Shown piece after piece: positions 46,128 to 57,044 of a stretch of 64,000 bases of DNA. The translations under genes were made by a program, and so were the position numbers. The notes beneath the pieces were generated by a model. That model was not told where the DNA came from. It did not search any database and saw only the letters and a program-made list of their open reading frames with translations. The stretch is from a virus: positions 1 through 64,000 of IMG/VR virus record IMGVR_UViG_3300046007_007028. One strand, given 5' to 3'. Position 1 is the stretch's first letter. Every line of letters starts with the position of its first letter.

Positions 46128-48417
46128 AAATCAATGCTAATTCTCGTTGAATCTTTGGCAAAGCTACATCAGGGGATTCTTTTTCCAAAACCTTCTCAGC
46201 CCATTTCTCCATGATGGCCCCGACGGTCTTTAGTTTCTCCAGATTCTCTTTGCCCTTTTGTGCCTGTTCATTGCTTGCCTGTTGCTGCATGGCATTGGCC
46301 TCAATGTCGGCTTGCTTGGCCTTGGCCGCCCGAATTTCGCCCCGACGTTCCTTAATTGCCAGATACGCTTGCGCCTGTTTTAAGTTGTCAATCCATTGCA
46401 GGTAAACGTAGTCTGACATGGTGATGGTCTTGGCCTGCATGGCCGTGTCAGCAATAGCGTATAGCTTCTGCCACATTTCATCGGTAGGCAATACCTCCGC
46501 TTGCAGGTTAGGAATAAGGCGGGTGGTGATGTATTCTCCGTCAAGGTCTCCTTCCCTTTCCGGATTGCCCGAAAGCACGTCAAACGGCCTTCCTTCAACA
46601 ACGCCCGAAGCCCCGTTGATAAGAATGTCGTACATGAGGTTCTCCCATAGCCTTTCAATCAGGTCCACCTTAGCCGAAACAAGTCCGGACAAAATGTTGT
46701 CGCTTCCCGCCAAAGCAAGCTGGGTAAGCCCTTTGCCCTGGTCGGCGGTGGGTGCCATGCCTGACTCGACGTTGACAATACCCAAGGTATCCCGAATCAG
46801 GTTGAGTTGCTGAAGAAGCATGGTCCAGAGCATCTGAAGGTTTGCGGCCCCTTCGTTGCCCACAATCTTAAACGCATCTCCAAAGCTGGATTGAAATAGC
46901 CCTTGCAGATTTGAGCTGTCCCCAATAATCTGTCCCTTCTGAATAGCGGTGGTAAGGAAGTCATCGGCGGATATGGGGTCGCCTCCGTCCTTGGTAATAA
47001 TTTCAGCAAGAGCCTTTTGGTCAATAACAACGAGCCACGGAATAAACTCCCTTGTGTATGTTTTGATTTTCTTAAAGGTATCCTCAGCAGCGTCGATATG
47101 AGGACGGGCCACGTCGATAAAGGACTTGGTTAAGCCCTGAATCATATTGGGGGTGGTCCAAAGGAAGCTGCCATACACCTTTGCGGCGTTCACCTTTGCG
47201 GCATCCTTCTTGTTTGTTACCAGCGGTTGAGAAATCCTGTCCTTTATGCCGTAGTCAAAAATAACGTCGGTTCCGCATACATACGAGCCGCCAATAAGGT
47301 TTTGCACGTCTGCCCTGCGCACTACGTCCGGGTCGCCGTCCTTTGGCTTAAAGCCGTAGTATTGCTTGCCGTTGCGGATGTTGGTGTAGTGGGTGTCAGT
47401 GGTGTAAAACTCAAAGTCCATCAAAAGGACGTAGTTTGAAAACACCGCATTAAGACCCATGGTGGAAAGGCCAAACTGGTCAACATTCCAAAAGAAAATG
47501 GAGTTGAAAAACAGGTTGAACATCCCGCCTCTCAGGTTCTTTAGTTTCTCTTCATCCACCTGCCCCTGAGCCATATAGCGCACGTCCTCAACACTCACCA
47601 TCCTAATGCGGTAAGACCACCAAATATCCCTGCCATCTTCGTAGAACGACGGGGAGTGGCCGGCATTGAGCGGATTGATGTATTCAATCTGACGGCGGTT
47701 AAGATTGCGGTTGATGTAATACCCTGACGTTCCGGCAATTACAAGGTCGGTGTCTGAATGTCGTGTCACCACCTCCATTCCGGACTGATTAGAAATATCC
47801 GTCAAGGCCATTTCCAGATTCATTTCGGTGGTGAACTGTGGCATCATTCCAGCCTTGATTTCAAGTTCGGTGGTGTCAAGTGGCACGTCCTCTTCTGTGA
47901 ATCCGAATTGCTCCAGAATCGGCTGAATCTCCGCCCCTTGTTGGGCCATGGACATAAGGTAGGCAAGACGTGCCTTGTATTCACCCCGGTCCTTTTGGGA
48001 GAGGCTATCCACCATCGTGATGGACGGCTTTAGCTTGACCCTTTGCAATTTGCCCACAAGGGTTCTTACCACCTGCGGGAGTAGCTGCATATTGGTCTGG
48101 TCCGAGCCGGGGATGGTTTGTTGGTCGTTGCCCGTCATCGTGTCGATGGGGGCAATGGAAGACCGGTAGGCTTGGTTTCCCAATGCGTACTGGTAGTTGA
48201 CGGCGAGTCGGTTGTTTTGCACCCCGCCTACGTTCGTGTATTGGGCAAGGTGTCGGGCCTGAAATTGTCTGGCAATAGCAAGTCCGAAAGAGGAGTCAAT
48301 CTTTTTCTCCAAAGGGGCAGTCAGGTCCACTTCGGCCATGAAGTCCCCTCCGCCTACGCTGTTGGTTGACGGCCTTGGTGGATTAACTTCTGAAAATTCC
48401 CGGTTTGGTGTTGACAT
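46117..48417 (-). CDS. Portal protein
   Basis: 766 residues. The portal is the twelve-part ring through which DNA enters and leaves. Features: a disordered N-terminus, many residues of stem and wing type (YYINRNLNRRQIEYINPLNAG, then NMIQGLTKSFIDVARP), AADQGKG-like part TADQGKGLTQLALAGSDNIL, and a C-terminal Gln/Ala-rich crown helix (QADIEANAMQQQASNEQAQK). Length and layout fit portals of Bacteroidota podovirus-like phages. Confidence 0.75.
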   Translation of the reverse strand: MSTPNREFSEVNPPRPSTNSVGGGDFMAEVDLTAPLEKKIDSSFGLAIARQFQARHLAQYTNVGGVQNNRLAVNYQYALGNQAYRSSIAPIDTMTGNDQQTIPGSDQTNMQLLPQVVRTLVGKLQRVKLKPSITMVDSLSQKDRGEYKARLAYLMSMAQQGAEIQPILEQFGFTEEDVPLDTTELEIKAGMMPQFTTEMNLEMALTDISNQSGMEVVTRHSDTDLVIAGTSGYYINRNLNRRQIEYINPLNAGHSPSFYEDGRDIWWSYRIRMVSVEDVRYMAQGQVDEEKLKNLRGGMFNLFFNSIFFWNVDQFGLSTMGLNAVFSNYVLLMDFEFYTTDTHYTNIRNGKQYYGFKPKDGDPDVVRRADVQNLIGGSYVCGTDVIFDYGIKDRISQPLVTNKKDAAKVNAAKVYGSFLWTTPNMIQGLTKSFIDVARPHIDAAEDTFKKIKTYTREFIPWLVVIDQKALAEIITKDGGDPISADDFLTTAIQKGQIIGDSSNLQGLFQSSFGDAFKIVGNEGAANLQMLWTMLLQQLNLIRDTLGIVNVESGMAPTADQGKGLTQLALAGSDNILSGLVSAKVDLIERLWENLMYDILINGASGVVEGRPFDVLSGNPEREGDLDGEYITTRLIPNLQAEVLPTDEMWQKLYAIADTAMQAKTITMSDYVYLQWIDNLKQAQAYLAIKERRGEIRAAKAKQADIEANAMQQQASNEQAQKGKENLEKLKTVGAIMEKWAEKVLEKESPDVALPKIQRELALIYGE

Positions 48418-48420
48418 GGA

Positions 48421-49251
48421 TTATCTGAAAGTATCTCCGGTGTATCGTTTTCTTGCGAGAATGTTATTATAGGCATCTGACTGATAGGTCCCATAACCAC
48501 TTCCATATCCAGAAAGAATAGAAGGGCTCCCCCCTTGAGGCTGGACGTTATAGAATTGATAGGAAGGCGTCATTCCCTCTAATGTTTGCGTTCTTTCAGT
48601 ATCAAGCCTATCTGGAAGTTGATTTATCAGAGAATCGGGAATATCATCTAAGGTTCTTCCTCCTAAGTCAGAATCGGTATTATATCCCTTTTTTGCCAAA
48701 GCGTTTGTTTTGTTTTTTAGGCTATTTTCAGAAAGTCCCTGCATCCCATACCCCAATGCTCCGATGCCGCTGGTAAAGGCGTTGTAGTAGTTCTGCATTC
48801 CAGCACCCCTTAGCGCCCCAATAGCCTCCTCCTGTTCCTGACGGGCTTGTTCATCCATCCTTGCCTTACCCATCAAGCCCGTGTTGTAGGTGCCCAAACG
48901 CCTTTCCTGAGCCTCTTGTCCGGCGGCGTACAACCGACGCTTCTGAGCCCCCTTCTGCTGGTTTAGGCGGGAAAGGATGTTGTATAGGTTAGACGGGCTT
49001 ACACCCGCTCTTTTGGCTTCCCCAAGGGTTGTGGCAGCGTCTTGATTGATTTCGTCAATGGCTTGGCCGTACCCCGCTACCTGAGCGTTGTTGGCTTGGT
49101 TTTGCTGATTAGCCAGCATTTGCTTGTAAGCAAGCGGGACAATGTCGGCAGGACCACCTTTGGCAAGCTCTTTTGCCTGTTTGTTCTGCTGGTATCCCCG
49201 ATACGCTTGGTATCCGGTTTGGGCAAGTGCTAATGCGGTAATCGGGTCCAT
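48421..49251 (-). CDS. Internal virion protein, 276 aa
   Basis: A Gln/Ala/Gly-rich helical protein starting MDPITALALAQTGYQAYRGYQQNKQAKEL, which is the kind of N-terminus seen in T7 gp14-like ejection proteins; the C-terminal part has repeated Gly/Tyr/Ser. Positioned between portal and other internal proteins. It probably forms part of the ejected core. Confidence 0.6.
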   Translation of the reverse strand: MDPITALALAQTGYQAYRGYQQNKQAKELAKGGPADIVPLAYKQMLANQQNQANNAQVAGYGQAIDEINQDAATTLGEAKRAGVSPSNLYNILSRLNQQKGAQKRRLYAAGQEAQERRLGTYNTGLMGKARMDEQARQEQEEAIGALRGAGMQNYYNAFTSGIGALGYGMQGLSENSLKNKTNALAKKGYNTDSDLGGRTLDDIPDSLINQLPDRLDTERTQTLEGMTPSYQFYNVQPQGGSPSILSGYGSGYGTYQSDAYNNILARKRYTGDTFR

Positions 49252-49258
49252 ATTATTA

Positions 49259-52200
49259 TCATTGAACGGGTGAACGGGTTGCTTTAACTTCGATATAGTT
49301 CAACTTGACGAAATTACTTGTACTCCAGACAAAAGTAGATATAAGTAATCGACTTTCCATAATTCTGCCATTCATTACTTCTGCATCGTCGTCTACGCTT
49401 GTTTTTATAGCCGCTTCGTAACTCCATTTGCGGGGTATCCACCAGCCCGGCAAGATATAGCTTGAAAGAACGTCGTCGTCTGTACCCTCTGGGGCTTCGG
49501 AAGAAAGTTCGGTCTCTATCGGGCTCGGTCCAAATATGACAATCTGATTCCACCGCTTTACCACGGTAGGCTCTACGTTGGTGATTATCGTTAATTCGGG
49601 ATTTTTAACCTCATCAAAAAACCTATTTGGTTGTGCGCTTAATCCGGAGCCCATCTGCCAAACACGCCCTTGGAGAAAGAAAAACGTCCGGGTCGCAAGG
49701 GTGGCACCCCGCTCCGGCCTGATGCTTGGCTCGCCCTGAGCGTAGTCCCGTGCCGGCTGAAAGGTTTTGAACCGCTCCGAAAATACATACCCGCTTGAAT
49801 TGTTCCCCACCAAAATGGCCTCGTCGGTCACTTGGTCGTAGGTGACAAATACGCTGTCTGAATTGGATAGCTGGTTGCGCAAAAAGTTCATGAACTGATA
49901 CGTCTCTCCAAGCTGCTCAAGGCCCGCATTGGTGTAGCGAATCCAGTCCCGGATGCCTTCGCTCCAGTAGTACACCGTACCCAAGGGTGTGGCGCAAATG
50001 TTCCGTAGCTTTTCTGCCCCGTAATTACCCACCAATGGGCGCTGGGAAGCAAGGTACTTGTCCGACGTGGATACGTTGGCAGACCCGTCCACGTTGGTAA
50101 GCTGAATACCGTCGTAGTAGAAGCTGGAAACCCCGTTCTTTCCGATGGCAAGCAACACCCCTGGTTCCCGCTGCGTGGCGCTCGTTCGCACCAGTGCAGT
50201 GATGGGGCCGTTTTCCAATGGGGCTTGTCGCAGGTCCAAAGAATTGAACTTGGATAGCCCGTTGATTTGCGTGCCTTGGATAAGGGCGGAAGAGAAAGCA
50301 ATGCCGTTTTCAACCCTGACCTGCTCCTGCCTTTCATTCACCACGCTTTCCTGACCCTGTTGCGGGTTCCAGTCTTGAGAGTAAATGTCGGTTGGGTTCA
50401 TTGCAACATACACCCCAAATGTCAGGTTTCCCCTAAACGGGAAAGAAGCGTTGGGGTCGGTTATGTACGAGATGTAGTCTGTTGTGTTTTGAGGCTGGAA
50501 GTTGTCAATGTATGGGGTGAACCATGGATTGAAAATCTTCTTAAATCTTGTCAGGTAGGCATCCCCATACAAAGTTCCCGTTGCTGATATTGCCCCGCCT
50601 GTGATGTCGGTAAATACGTTTTCGTTCTGATAGTAAATTTCAGAAGCCGTTGTTGTCTTTGTTGTAACCTCGATGCCAAAGTACATCGGGTCCTGATTGA
50701 GCGAACTTGCCAGCCCGTAGTTGACCGAAAACGGGAAGTCGGGCTCGTCAAGAATATCCCCCTGAAGTTTGATATACAAGGCATTGTTGACCTGTTTGTC
50801 CACCTTGTATTCCCGGCCCTCCCCGTAGTTTGCAAAGTCAAACGGGGCCAGCACCGTACCAAGTTCATAGGCATAGCTGCCAATAATGGTAACATAGGTT
50901 TCGTCGCCCTTGACAAAGTTTATGGGGCTTTCTGTGGGAAGAAAAATGGCATACCCCTTGTGAAAAAAGTCAAGGGCTTCGGTGAACGGGCCGCCCGTGT
51001 CGGATTGCCGGTAGACCTCCCCCAAGTAGAACCGGGACAAGTAGTCCTGCCCGTTTTCACCTTGATACCAGTACAGAAGTATAGTGGTCATCCTGTGAAA
51101 CCTAACTACCCTTACCGCCGTGCTTTCCACCACCCGATAATATTTCACCCACGAAGGAACCGTGCCGGTAAGCTCCCAGTCAATCCAATAACTATTGTCC
51201 TCCCAGTCCCGGTTTTCATTCTCAGGAACGTCGTTTCCTTCAGATTGGACGGCAAAGTTTTCATAGGTCGGAATAGTGACGGGGACCTGATTGACAACGC
51301 CAATGCGCCGGCCCCACTCGTCAAGCAACTCCACCCCAACATTGTAGGTCCCTCCGGGCTTGTGTATCTTATTGACCACCTGCGCATTGATGTTTGCGTC
51401 GTAAGTGGCCGCCACCGCTGTTGCCGTAAGGGTCAGGGTGTCCACCGTTGGGTAGTCGATAAGGTAGTTGGACAGGGTTATCCGGTTTTGAGCAATTTCG
51501 TTGGACGTTGCCAGAAGCGGGACCGCATCAAAAGGCCGGTCGACAATATCGGAAGATACCGCAACCTTTGGGATAGTAAGCAGGTCGTCAACGACTATGG
51601 AGTAGCTGTTCACATCCACGTTGTCAACCGACTTAATAACATACCAAACCCCGTCGTTGCCCTGCCGGTAGAGATACACTATTTGCTTAACAAGATTGAG
51701 GTTAAGCAGGTATGCGTTGTATTCGTCCTCTGGAATAGAGATTTGAATTTGCTTGGTGTAATAGCACTCGGTAGAAAACGGGGCTATGGTAGACTCTTCG
51801 TCGTTGTCGTAAATGTAGTAGTAGCTGAACTGAAAGGGGATGCCGGTAAAGGTGGTGATGCCGGAATCGGAAAAGTCATTGCTTATGTCTGTTTTGCTCC
51901 AGATGTCAACGGTGAGATAGCCTATGCCGTTAAAGAATTTGGCGGCAAGCGGGAGTCCAGGCTGCCGCTTTATCTGCGTTATCATCCACTCCTCAAGCGG
52001 ACTTGGATAATCCCCGGCGATACCCTTGGCGATGTTGACCATGCGGGGTTGGTTGATGTTGTCGGTCCAATACAGCTTGCCATCAATAATGGCCATGGAA
52101 ACGTCCGAGTCCTCCTCGAAAGCAAGAATAGACCCCTCGATTACAAGGTCAATGCTTTCGCCTTGTATGCGGTAAATGCCGTGGTCGTCGTTTGAGTTCC

Positions 52201-52444
52201 ATAAGGCAAAGAATACGCTCTGACTCTCGAAATCTTCACGAACACCGATGACAAGGTTATCGCCGGCGGGCAACGGATGGGCTATGGGATATTCAATTTC
52301 TAACATCCCATTCACCAAGGTCGTAGCCAAATTGGTGTCCCCCACGGAAGCACCTAAGCGCAGGTTACGCCCTGCCCGTGCCGCGTTAGGCGGAAGGAGG
52401 CGGTTATCGAGATCCGGGAGTATGCGATCAATTCTGTGGACCAT
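49259..52444 (-). CDS. Large beta-rich virion protein, tail stabilisation type
   Basis: About 1061 residues from ATG 52444 (MVHRIDRILPDLDNRL); starts at 52462 and 52498 are also open. Beta-rich with motifs LYWTDNINQPRMVNI and SILAFEEDSDVS, a string common in large virion proteins of Bacteroidota phages and suggestive of a beta-propeller. Later parts include VRFHRMTTILLYWYQGENG and many Asn/Tyr strands. Probably a tail or collar component. Confidence 0.6.
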   Translation of the reverse strand: MVHRIDRILPDLDNRLLPPNAARAGRNLRLGASVGDTNLATTLVNGMLEIEYPIAHPLPAGDNLVIGVREDFESQSVFFALWNSNDDHGIYRIQGESIDLVIEGSILAFEEDSDVSMAIIDGKLYWTDNINQPRMVNIAKGIAGDYPSPLEEWMITQIKRQPGLPLAAKFFNGIGYLTVDIWSKTDISNDFSDSGITTFTGIPFQFSYYYIYDNDEESTIAPFSTECYYTKQIQISIPEDEYNAYLLNLNLVKQIVYLYRQGNDGVWYVIKSVDNVDVNSYSIVVDDLLTIPKVAVSSDIVDRPFDAVPLLATSNEIAQNRITLSNYLIDYPTVDTLTLTATAVAATYDANINAQVVNKIHKPGGTYNVGVELLDEWGRRIGVVNQVPVTIPTYENFAVQSEGNDVPENENRDWEDNSYWIDWELTGTVPSWVKYYRVVESTAVRVVRFHRMTTILLYWYQGENGQDYLSRFYLGEVYRQSDTGGPFTEALDFFHKGYAIFLPTESPINFVKGDETYVTIIGSYAYELGTVLAPFDFANYGEGREYKVDKQVNNALYIKLQGDILDEPDFPFSVNYGLASSLNQDPMYFGIEVTTKTTTASEIYYQNENVFTDITGGAISATGTLYGDAYLTRFKKIFNPWFTPYIDNFQPQNTTDYISYITDPNASFPFRGNLTFGVYVAMNPTDIYSQDWNPQQGQESVVNERQEQVRVENGIAFSSALIQGTQINGLSKFNSLDLRQAPLENGPITALVRTSATQREPGVLLAIGKNGVSSFYYDGIQLTNVDGSANVSTSDKYLASQRPLVGNYGAEKLRNICATPLGTVYYWSEGIRDWIRYTNAGLEQLGETYQFMNFLRNQLSNSDSVFVTYDQVTDEAILVGNNSSGYVFSERFKTFQPARDYAQGEPSIRPERGATLATRTFFFLQGRVWQMGSGLSAQPNRFFDEVKNPELTIITNVEPTVVKRWNQIVIFGPSPIETELSSEAPEGTDDDVLSSYILPGWWIPRKWSYEAAIKTSVDDDAEVMNGRIMESRLLISTFVWSTSNFVKLNYIEVKATRSPVQ

Positions 52445-55400
52445 AAAGCATTTTTCTTTCATACGTCCGCATCCAGCGCGGGCGCATACGTTCAACATCT
52501 TCCTTGTCGTACAGCCCCGTGCTTTTCAAGAACTCCATGGCTTTGAGGGCCTGCTGGTATTCGGCCTTGTAGGTCTGCATAATGCTTTCGGTAAGTTCCC
52601 GGTTGTTATACAGTTGCCTGATTCTATCAAGCTGCTTTTTACTGTACTCGCTCTGAGCGGCCCGCATCTGTCCGGTTTTGTATATGGTAAAGAACTCATC
52701 CAAGTAGGACTGTTCAAGCCCAATCTTCTCTGTAAGCGTCCCCTCCGACAAGGCTTTCTTTGCGACCTCTTTCAAGACCTTGCGCTTCTCAAAGCCCGTC
52801 TCGTAGGTGCCTTTTAGCGTTTCAACGGCGTCCACGAAGGTCTTGACATCGCCGGTCTGAATGGCAGCGTCTATCACTTCGTTTGCCCGCTTGCGGCTTT
52901 CTTCTTCGGGCTTTAGCAGGGCGCGGGCCTGCTGGATTTTAGCCTTACCCTCTCGCTCCTTGTCTGTAATATTCTTTCTCTTTGCGCTTAGGTATTTATC
53001 CAAAGAAGGGGTTATTGGATTGCGAATTGCCATAGAGGCAAGAATATTCAGCATTTGTAGCGCTAAAAGCCTGTCCTTTTCTTCCGGGTCTTTACCCTGC
53101 AATAACTCATTGGACACCTTAGCTGTTGAATATGTGCCCCGTAGCAATGTCGCTCCAGTTGAACCAATTGCCGGCACAAGTCGTAGCCAATCTGTCCCCG
53201 TGCTTTTGTCTGTAACCGGATTCGTATAAAGCCCCTCATTTGCATATTGGGCCAACTTCTCAACATTCTCTTTTTGCTCAGAATCTTTTAAAGCTGTTTT
53301 TGCAATTCCAAGGGACACGGCAATTAAAGCCCTAAAAATAGGCCCATACCTTCCTGTTAGTAACGACAAATTATTCCCAACAAACATACTCCCCAAGTCG
53401 TCTGTCCATGTGGACAAAACCTTTTTCGCCTCTTCATCCCAAGGCTCATCATCGTCGTCCGAAATTTCCTTAAATGCTTGGGCAAGCATACTCATACCCA
53501 CCATATAAACGGCGTTCGATATTTGAACAGATGCAATTCTTTGAGCAGCCTTTACGCGCCCCTCATTTGTCCCCAATGCAAGGTCTTTAAATGCTTGTGC
53601 GGTCTTAGTAGCCTCATGAATTGTGTAAGACTGAAGAAACCCAAACATTTTTGCAACCCACTTCTTCTTTGATAATAAAGACTTAGTCCCCTCTGTAAAA
53701 GGTACTAATTTGGTATGGCTACTCTGAGCAAACGCAGACGAGGGAACAAACTCTTTACTTAATTCGAGTTGCGAATCCTGTTTGGCAGACAAAATTGCTT
53801 TGGCATTGTCGTCTCTGTATGTATTGTCAGGGTCTAAGAAAGCGTCAATATCAAAGTCTTTCCCGGTTTGCTTTTTGAAGGCTTTTTCAAACAAAGTTAT
53901 CGCGGATACTTTCATCGGCCCAGCATCTCCAAGCCCAATCAATCTGTCGGAAAACTTGCTTAAAGCATCCTTGGAGGATGTAATACTTTCCTGCCCAAGA
54001 ATGCCTGAAAAGTCCGAAACCGAAGTGAATAATTGCTCTAAAAGATGGTCGTACTTTTGGTCTTTATCAATAAGAATCTCAGTTGCTCTTGTGTATGCAG
54101 CCGGGTTCTCAATTGCAAGTCTGGAAAGGTTTGATACAAAATCTGCCAAGAATCTAACCGTGCTAAGTTTTAGGGTTCTGTTAGCCCTAAGAATAGCATC
54201 CACCGTTCTTGATACTTGGTCCGACCCTTCTTGTTGAAGGTCGAGCGTCGTAATTAGCCCTTGCTTTATGGCTTCTTCCATAGCCACAAGAAAACGCTGT
54301 TGATCGCTGTTTTTCTGACTTCTTGTTGCAAGCCGCGACATTGCTCCGATAGTCGTGCGGACCGGATCTGTAAGATAGTAGTCCCGGAATGTGTCTCTGA
54401 TATGCGACAATATCATGTTGTCCAAATTGTAGGAAACGTAGTATCTGTCGCCAGTTCGTTTGTTTGTTGCCGCCTGCTTTAATCGGATTGCAGCAGGCGT
54501 TTTGCCGCCCAAAATATCCTCAATAAACTGAGCATTAGAAGCATCCTCTACTTCGGATTTTTGACGTACCATCCGATTAGCATATTCCTGCCGAAGCTGA
54601 AATATGTCGCCTCTTTTTTCGGTGTTTATACGAACGTAATCTTCTGATTTTGAATAAATCTCGCGAACCGCATCAAGTATCTGCTTTTCTTTTTTCGATA
54701 AAGAAGCGACATAGGCTTTGATGTCGACATTGCCATTTCCGTCTTTTGGCATAGACTTCCACGCCCTCTTTATTCTGGCTTTCTCTTTGTCATCAACACG
54801 GGCAAAAGAGTCAAGATTCTCGGTAATGTACCGATAGTAGTCTTTCTCTTCGGTTGGCAAATCTTTGTGGTCAATTGTTTCTCCCTTAATAATAGAAGGG
54901 TTGGCTTCATAATCCATTTGAATCAAAGCCAATGCTACCCTATCTTTTTGAATTTCATCTGCCCCGGATACGGCTTTGTAGTAATTCGAGGAAAGCACTT
55001 TGGCTTGATGAAGCGCCTTGTCAACCGCGTCAATAATTGGCGAAAGAATCTTTTTCCAAATTGGCTTTTTCTTTCCAACGCCAAAAAAGTCATCCCAATA
55101 ATCTTTATTTTTCAAAAGCAATTGAGCGGTCATTTTGTCTACACTCTTCCACATTGGGCCGCCAAATTTACCTACCAGTTGGTGTAACTGGCTGCGCTTC
55201 TCTGTATCGGCCTTGGCTTGCACTACGTCTTTAGAAGCTTCAGCAATGCTTCGGGCTTTTTCAATTAACCCCGCTTGCTTGATAAGGTCGTAAGTAGTGG
55301 TATTCAAAAATCCGTTTGACAGCCCAATGATGGCTTTTTGATAAGCATCCAGTTGTCCCGGCGTAAAATCCTGTAAAATAGAAATCGGGATGCGCATCAA

Positions 55401-57044
55401 GGCATTCCCTGTTTCTTTCTGCAAATCGGTAAGGCCGTCCATGTCAACGTCTGCGGATAGTTGTTTCGCATCGTTAATCATTTTGGTCTTTAATGCCGTT
55501 ACTTGTTTTTGAACATCTATCTTAGTCCCGTCAAGCAAAGTAGTCTCAGCCTTGTTATAGGACTCTCGAACAAATTCCGCATCGGCTTCTGATATTTCAC
55601 CTTGCGCAATTAACTTGTTAAGAGTTTTTTCAAGTCCCGAAAGAGCCGTAGACAACTCAAAATAATCTTCAAGAGATTCGATTTTATTTTCCGACAATGA
55701 AGCTACCTCTCTAACAAGCTTATCCAACTGATTCCTTGTCGCAGGAGGGTCGATCAGGTCCATAATATCATTATAGACCGCATTCATAACCTTTACGTCG
55801 GGAACTCTTTTTTGAGCCAAACCATTTAGCGCTTGTTCGTAGTCTGAAAGCAGATTGGCCGGTATTGCACGGGGATTTATGGCAAGAAACTGCTTGACAA
55901 GAGAAGTGTGATTCCCATAGTCTTTGTTGCGCAACTTTCGCTGCATAGAATTTATATCCGATACGCGATCAACATAATTCGCGTCGTCAATAATGTTGTT
56001 TACCAATTCAGAAAACTTCTCGTGAGACGCTTTAGTAAACACCTTTGGAATACCATTAAGGATTTGCTGGACCTGCTTAGGAGAAAGTTCGCCTTTTAAT
56101 GTGGCAATGGCTTCTGAAATAATGTCCTTGATTTTAGTTCGGGTTACATCAGCTCCCGCTACAAACCCAGCTTTCATGCCCTGCGTGGCTCCCTTCTGAA
56201 ATCCCTCTTGTTTTCCAAAGCCCATACCAATATCAAACGCCTTATTGATAGCCTTTTGAATACGGGCTTTGGTGCTTTGATTTTTTGCCCCAGTTGTACG
56301 GTTTATGTCGGCCTTAACGGTCCCTTTTTCATAAGACAAAATTGCATTGGCCGCATCCTCTAACTCCTTGTCGCTATATTCCCCTTTCGCTTTTAACGCT
56401 TGTCGGGCCTCATACATGGCGTGCGCACGGGTAATGGCCTTTCCAGCCTCGCGTGCAGCCTTTAATATCCCCGCATAAATATCAAGAAGCAGCAGTGTTG
56501 TTGAGTTAAATAAAAAGGGGTCGTTTAATGTTCGTTTTTTTAAGGCGTCCCGAAGCTTGTCTACCGCGTCAATATGACTGTCCAGAATACTATCCTCCAT
56601 TATGCGGCTTTCCACCGATACAGGCTTAATGCCATATTCGTTTTGTTGCGCCCTGACGTATTCCGCCATTTTAGCCGCTATGGGACTATCGGTATCAAGA
56701 AGTTCCGCTTGAGGGCGGGACAAAAGGTCTTGATAGATTTGATTGGCTTGCGTTGCTTTAGTCTTTTCATTTAATGGGGGTAGTCCCATTTGATTAAGAT
56801 AGTAGGGAAGCTCTTCTTCCAGCGTTTCTTTTGAAAGACCAGCCCCTTCTTCTATTCTTGAAAATACTTCTGCATAGGATGTGATCTTAGGGGCCTCTAC
56901 CCCTTTTTTTCCCACCACACCCCCCTCCTCCTTCCTCCCCTCCATCCACACCTCCGGGTTGTCAATAAGGTACTGCCGGGCCTCGTCGTAAGACAAGACC
57001 TTGCCGGAGGAAACGATGGTGAATTTACATGGGGTTAAGCTCAT
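52428..57044 (-). CDS. Giant internal virion protein, 1538 aa
   Basis: Almost all helical and charged, with long coiled-coil regions and several short repeats of helix-turn units. N-terminus CKFTIVSSGKVLSYDEARQYL. Around residues 1230-1330 are hydrophobic segments (VYMVGMSMLAQAFKEI, FRALIAVSLGIAKTAL) that could insert in membranes, as in ejected pilot proteins. Probably packed in the particle and ejected with the DNA. ATGA overlap with the gene upstream. Confidence 0.6.
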   Translation of the reverse strand: MSLTPCKFTIVSSGKVLSYDEARQYLIDNPEVWMEGRKEEGGVVGKKGVEAPKITSYAEVFSRIEEGAGLSKETLEEELPYYLNQMGLPPLNEKTKATQANQIYQDLLSRPQAELLDTDSPIAAKMAEYVRAQQNEYGIKPVSVESRIMEDSILDSHIDAVDKLRDALKKRTLNDPFLFNSTTLLLLDIYAGILKAAREAGKAITRAHAMYEARQALKAKGEYSDKELEDAANAILSYEKGTVKADINRTTGAKNQSTKARIQKAINKAFDIGMGFGKQEGFQKGATQGMKAGFVAGADVTRTKIKDIISEAIATLKGELSPKQVQQILNGIPKVFTKASHEKFSELVNNIIDDANYVDRVSDINSMQRKLRNKDYGNHTSLVKQFLAINPRAIPANLLSDYEQALNGLAQKRVPDVKVMNAVYNDIMDLIDPPATRNQLDKLVREVASLSENKIESLEDYFELSTALSGLEKTLNKLIAQGEISEADAEFVRESYNKAETTLLDGTKIDVQKQVTALKTKMINDAKQLSADVDMDGLTDLQKETGNALMRIPISILQDFTPGQLDAYQKAIIGLSNGFLNTTTYDLIKQAGLIEKARSIAEASKDVVQAKADTEKRSQLHQLVGKFGGPMWKSVDKMTAQLLLKNKDYWDDFFGVGKKKPIWKKILSPIIDAVDKALHQAKVLSSNYYKAVSGADEIQKDRVALALIQMDYEANPSIIKGETIDHKDLPTEEKDYYRYITENLDSFARVDDKEKARIKRAWKSMPKDGNGNVDIKAYVASLSKKEKQILDAVREIYSKSEDYVRINTEKRGDIFQLRQEYANRMVRQKSEVEDASNAQFIEDILGGKTPAAIRLKQAATNKRTGDRYYVSYNLDNMILSHIRDTFRDYYLTDPVRTTIGAMSRLATRSQKNSDQQRFLVAMEEAIKQGLITTLDLQQEGSDQVSRTVDAILRANRTLKLSTVRFLADFVSNLSRLAIENPAAYTRATEILIDKDQKYDHLLEQLFTSVSDFSGILGQESITSSKDALSKFSDRLIGLGDAGPMKVSAITLFEKAFKKQTGKDFDIDAFLDPDNTYRDDNAKAILSAKQDSQLELSKEFVPSSAFAQSSHTKLVPFTEGTKSLLSKKKWVAKMFGFLQSYTIHEATKTAQAFKDLALGTNEGRVKAAQRIASVQISNAVYMVGMSMLAQAFKEISDDDDEPWDEEAKKVLSTWTDDLGSMFVGNNLSLLTGRYGPIFRALIAVSLGIAKTALKDSEQKENVEKLAQYANEGLYTNPVTDKSTGTDWLRLVPAIGSTGATLLRGTYSTAKVSNELLQGKDPEEKDRLLALQMLNILASMAIRNPITPSLDKYLSAKRKNITDKEREGKAKIQQARALLKPEEESRKRANEVIDAAIQTGDVKTFVDAVETLKGTYETGFEKRKVLKEVAKKALSEGTLTEKIGLEQSYLDEFFTIYKTGQMRAAQSEYSKKQLDRIRQLYNNRELTESIMQTYKAEYQQALKAMEFLKSTGLYDKEDVERMRPRWMRTYERKMLYGPQN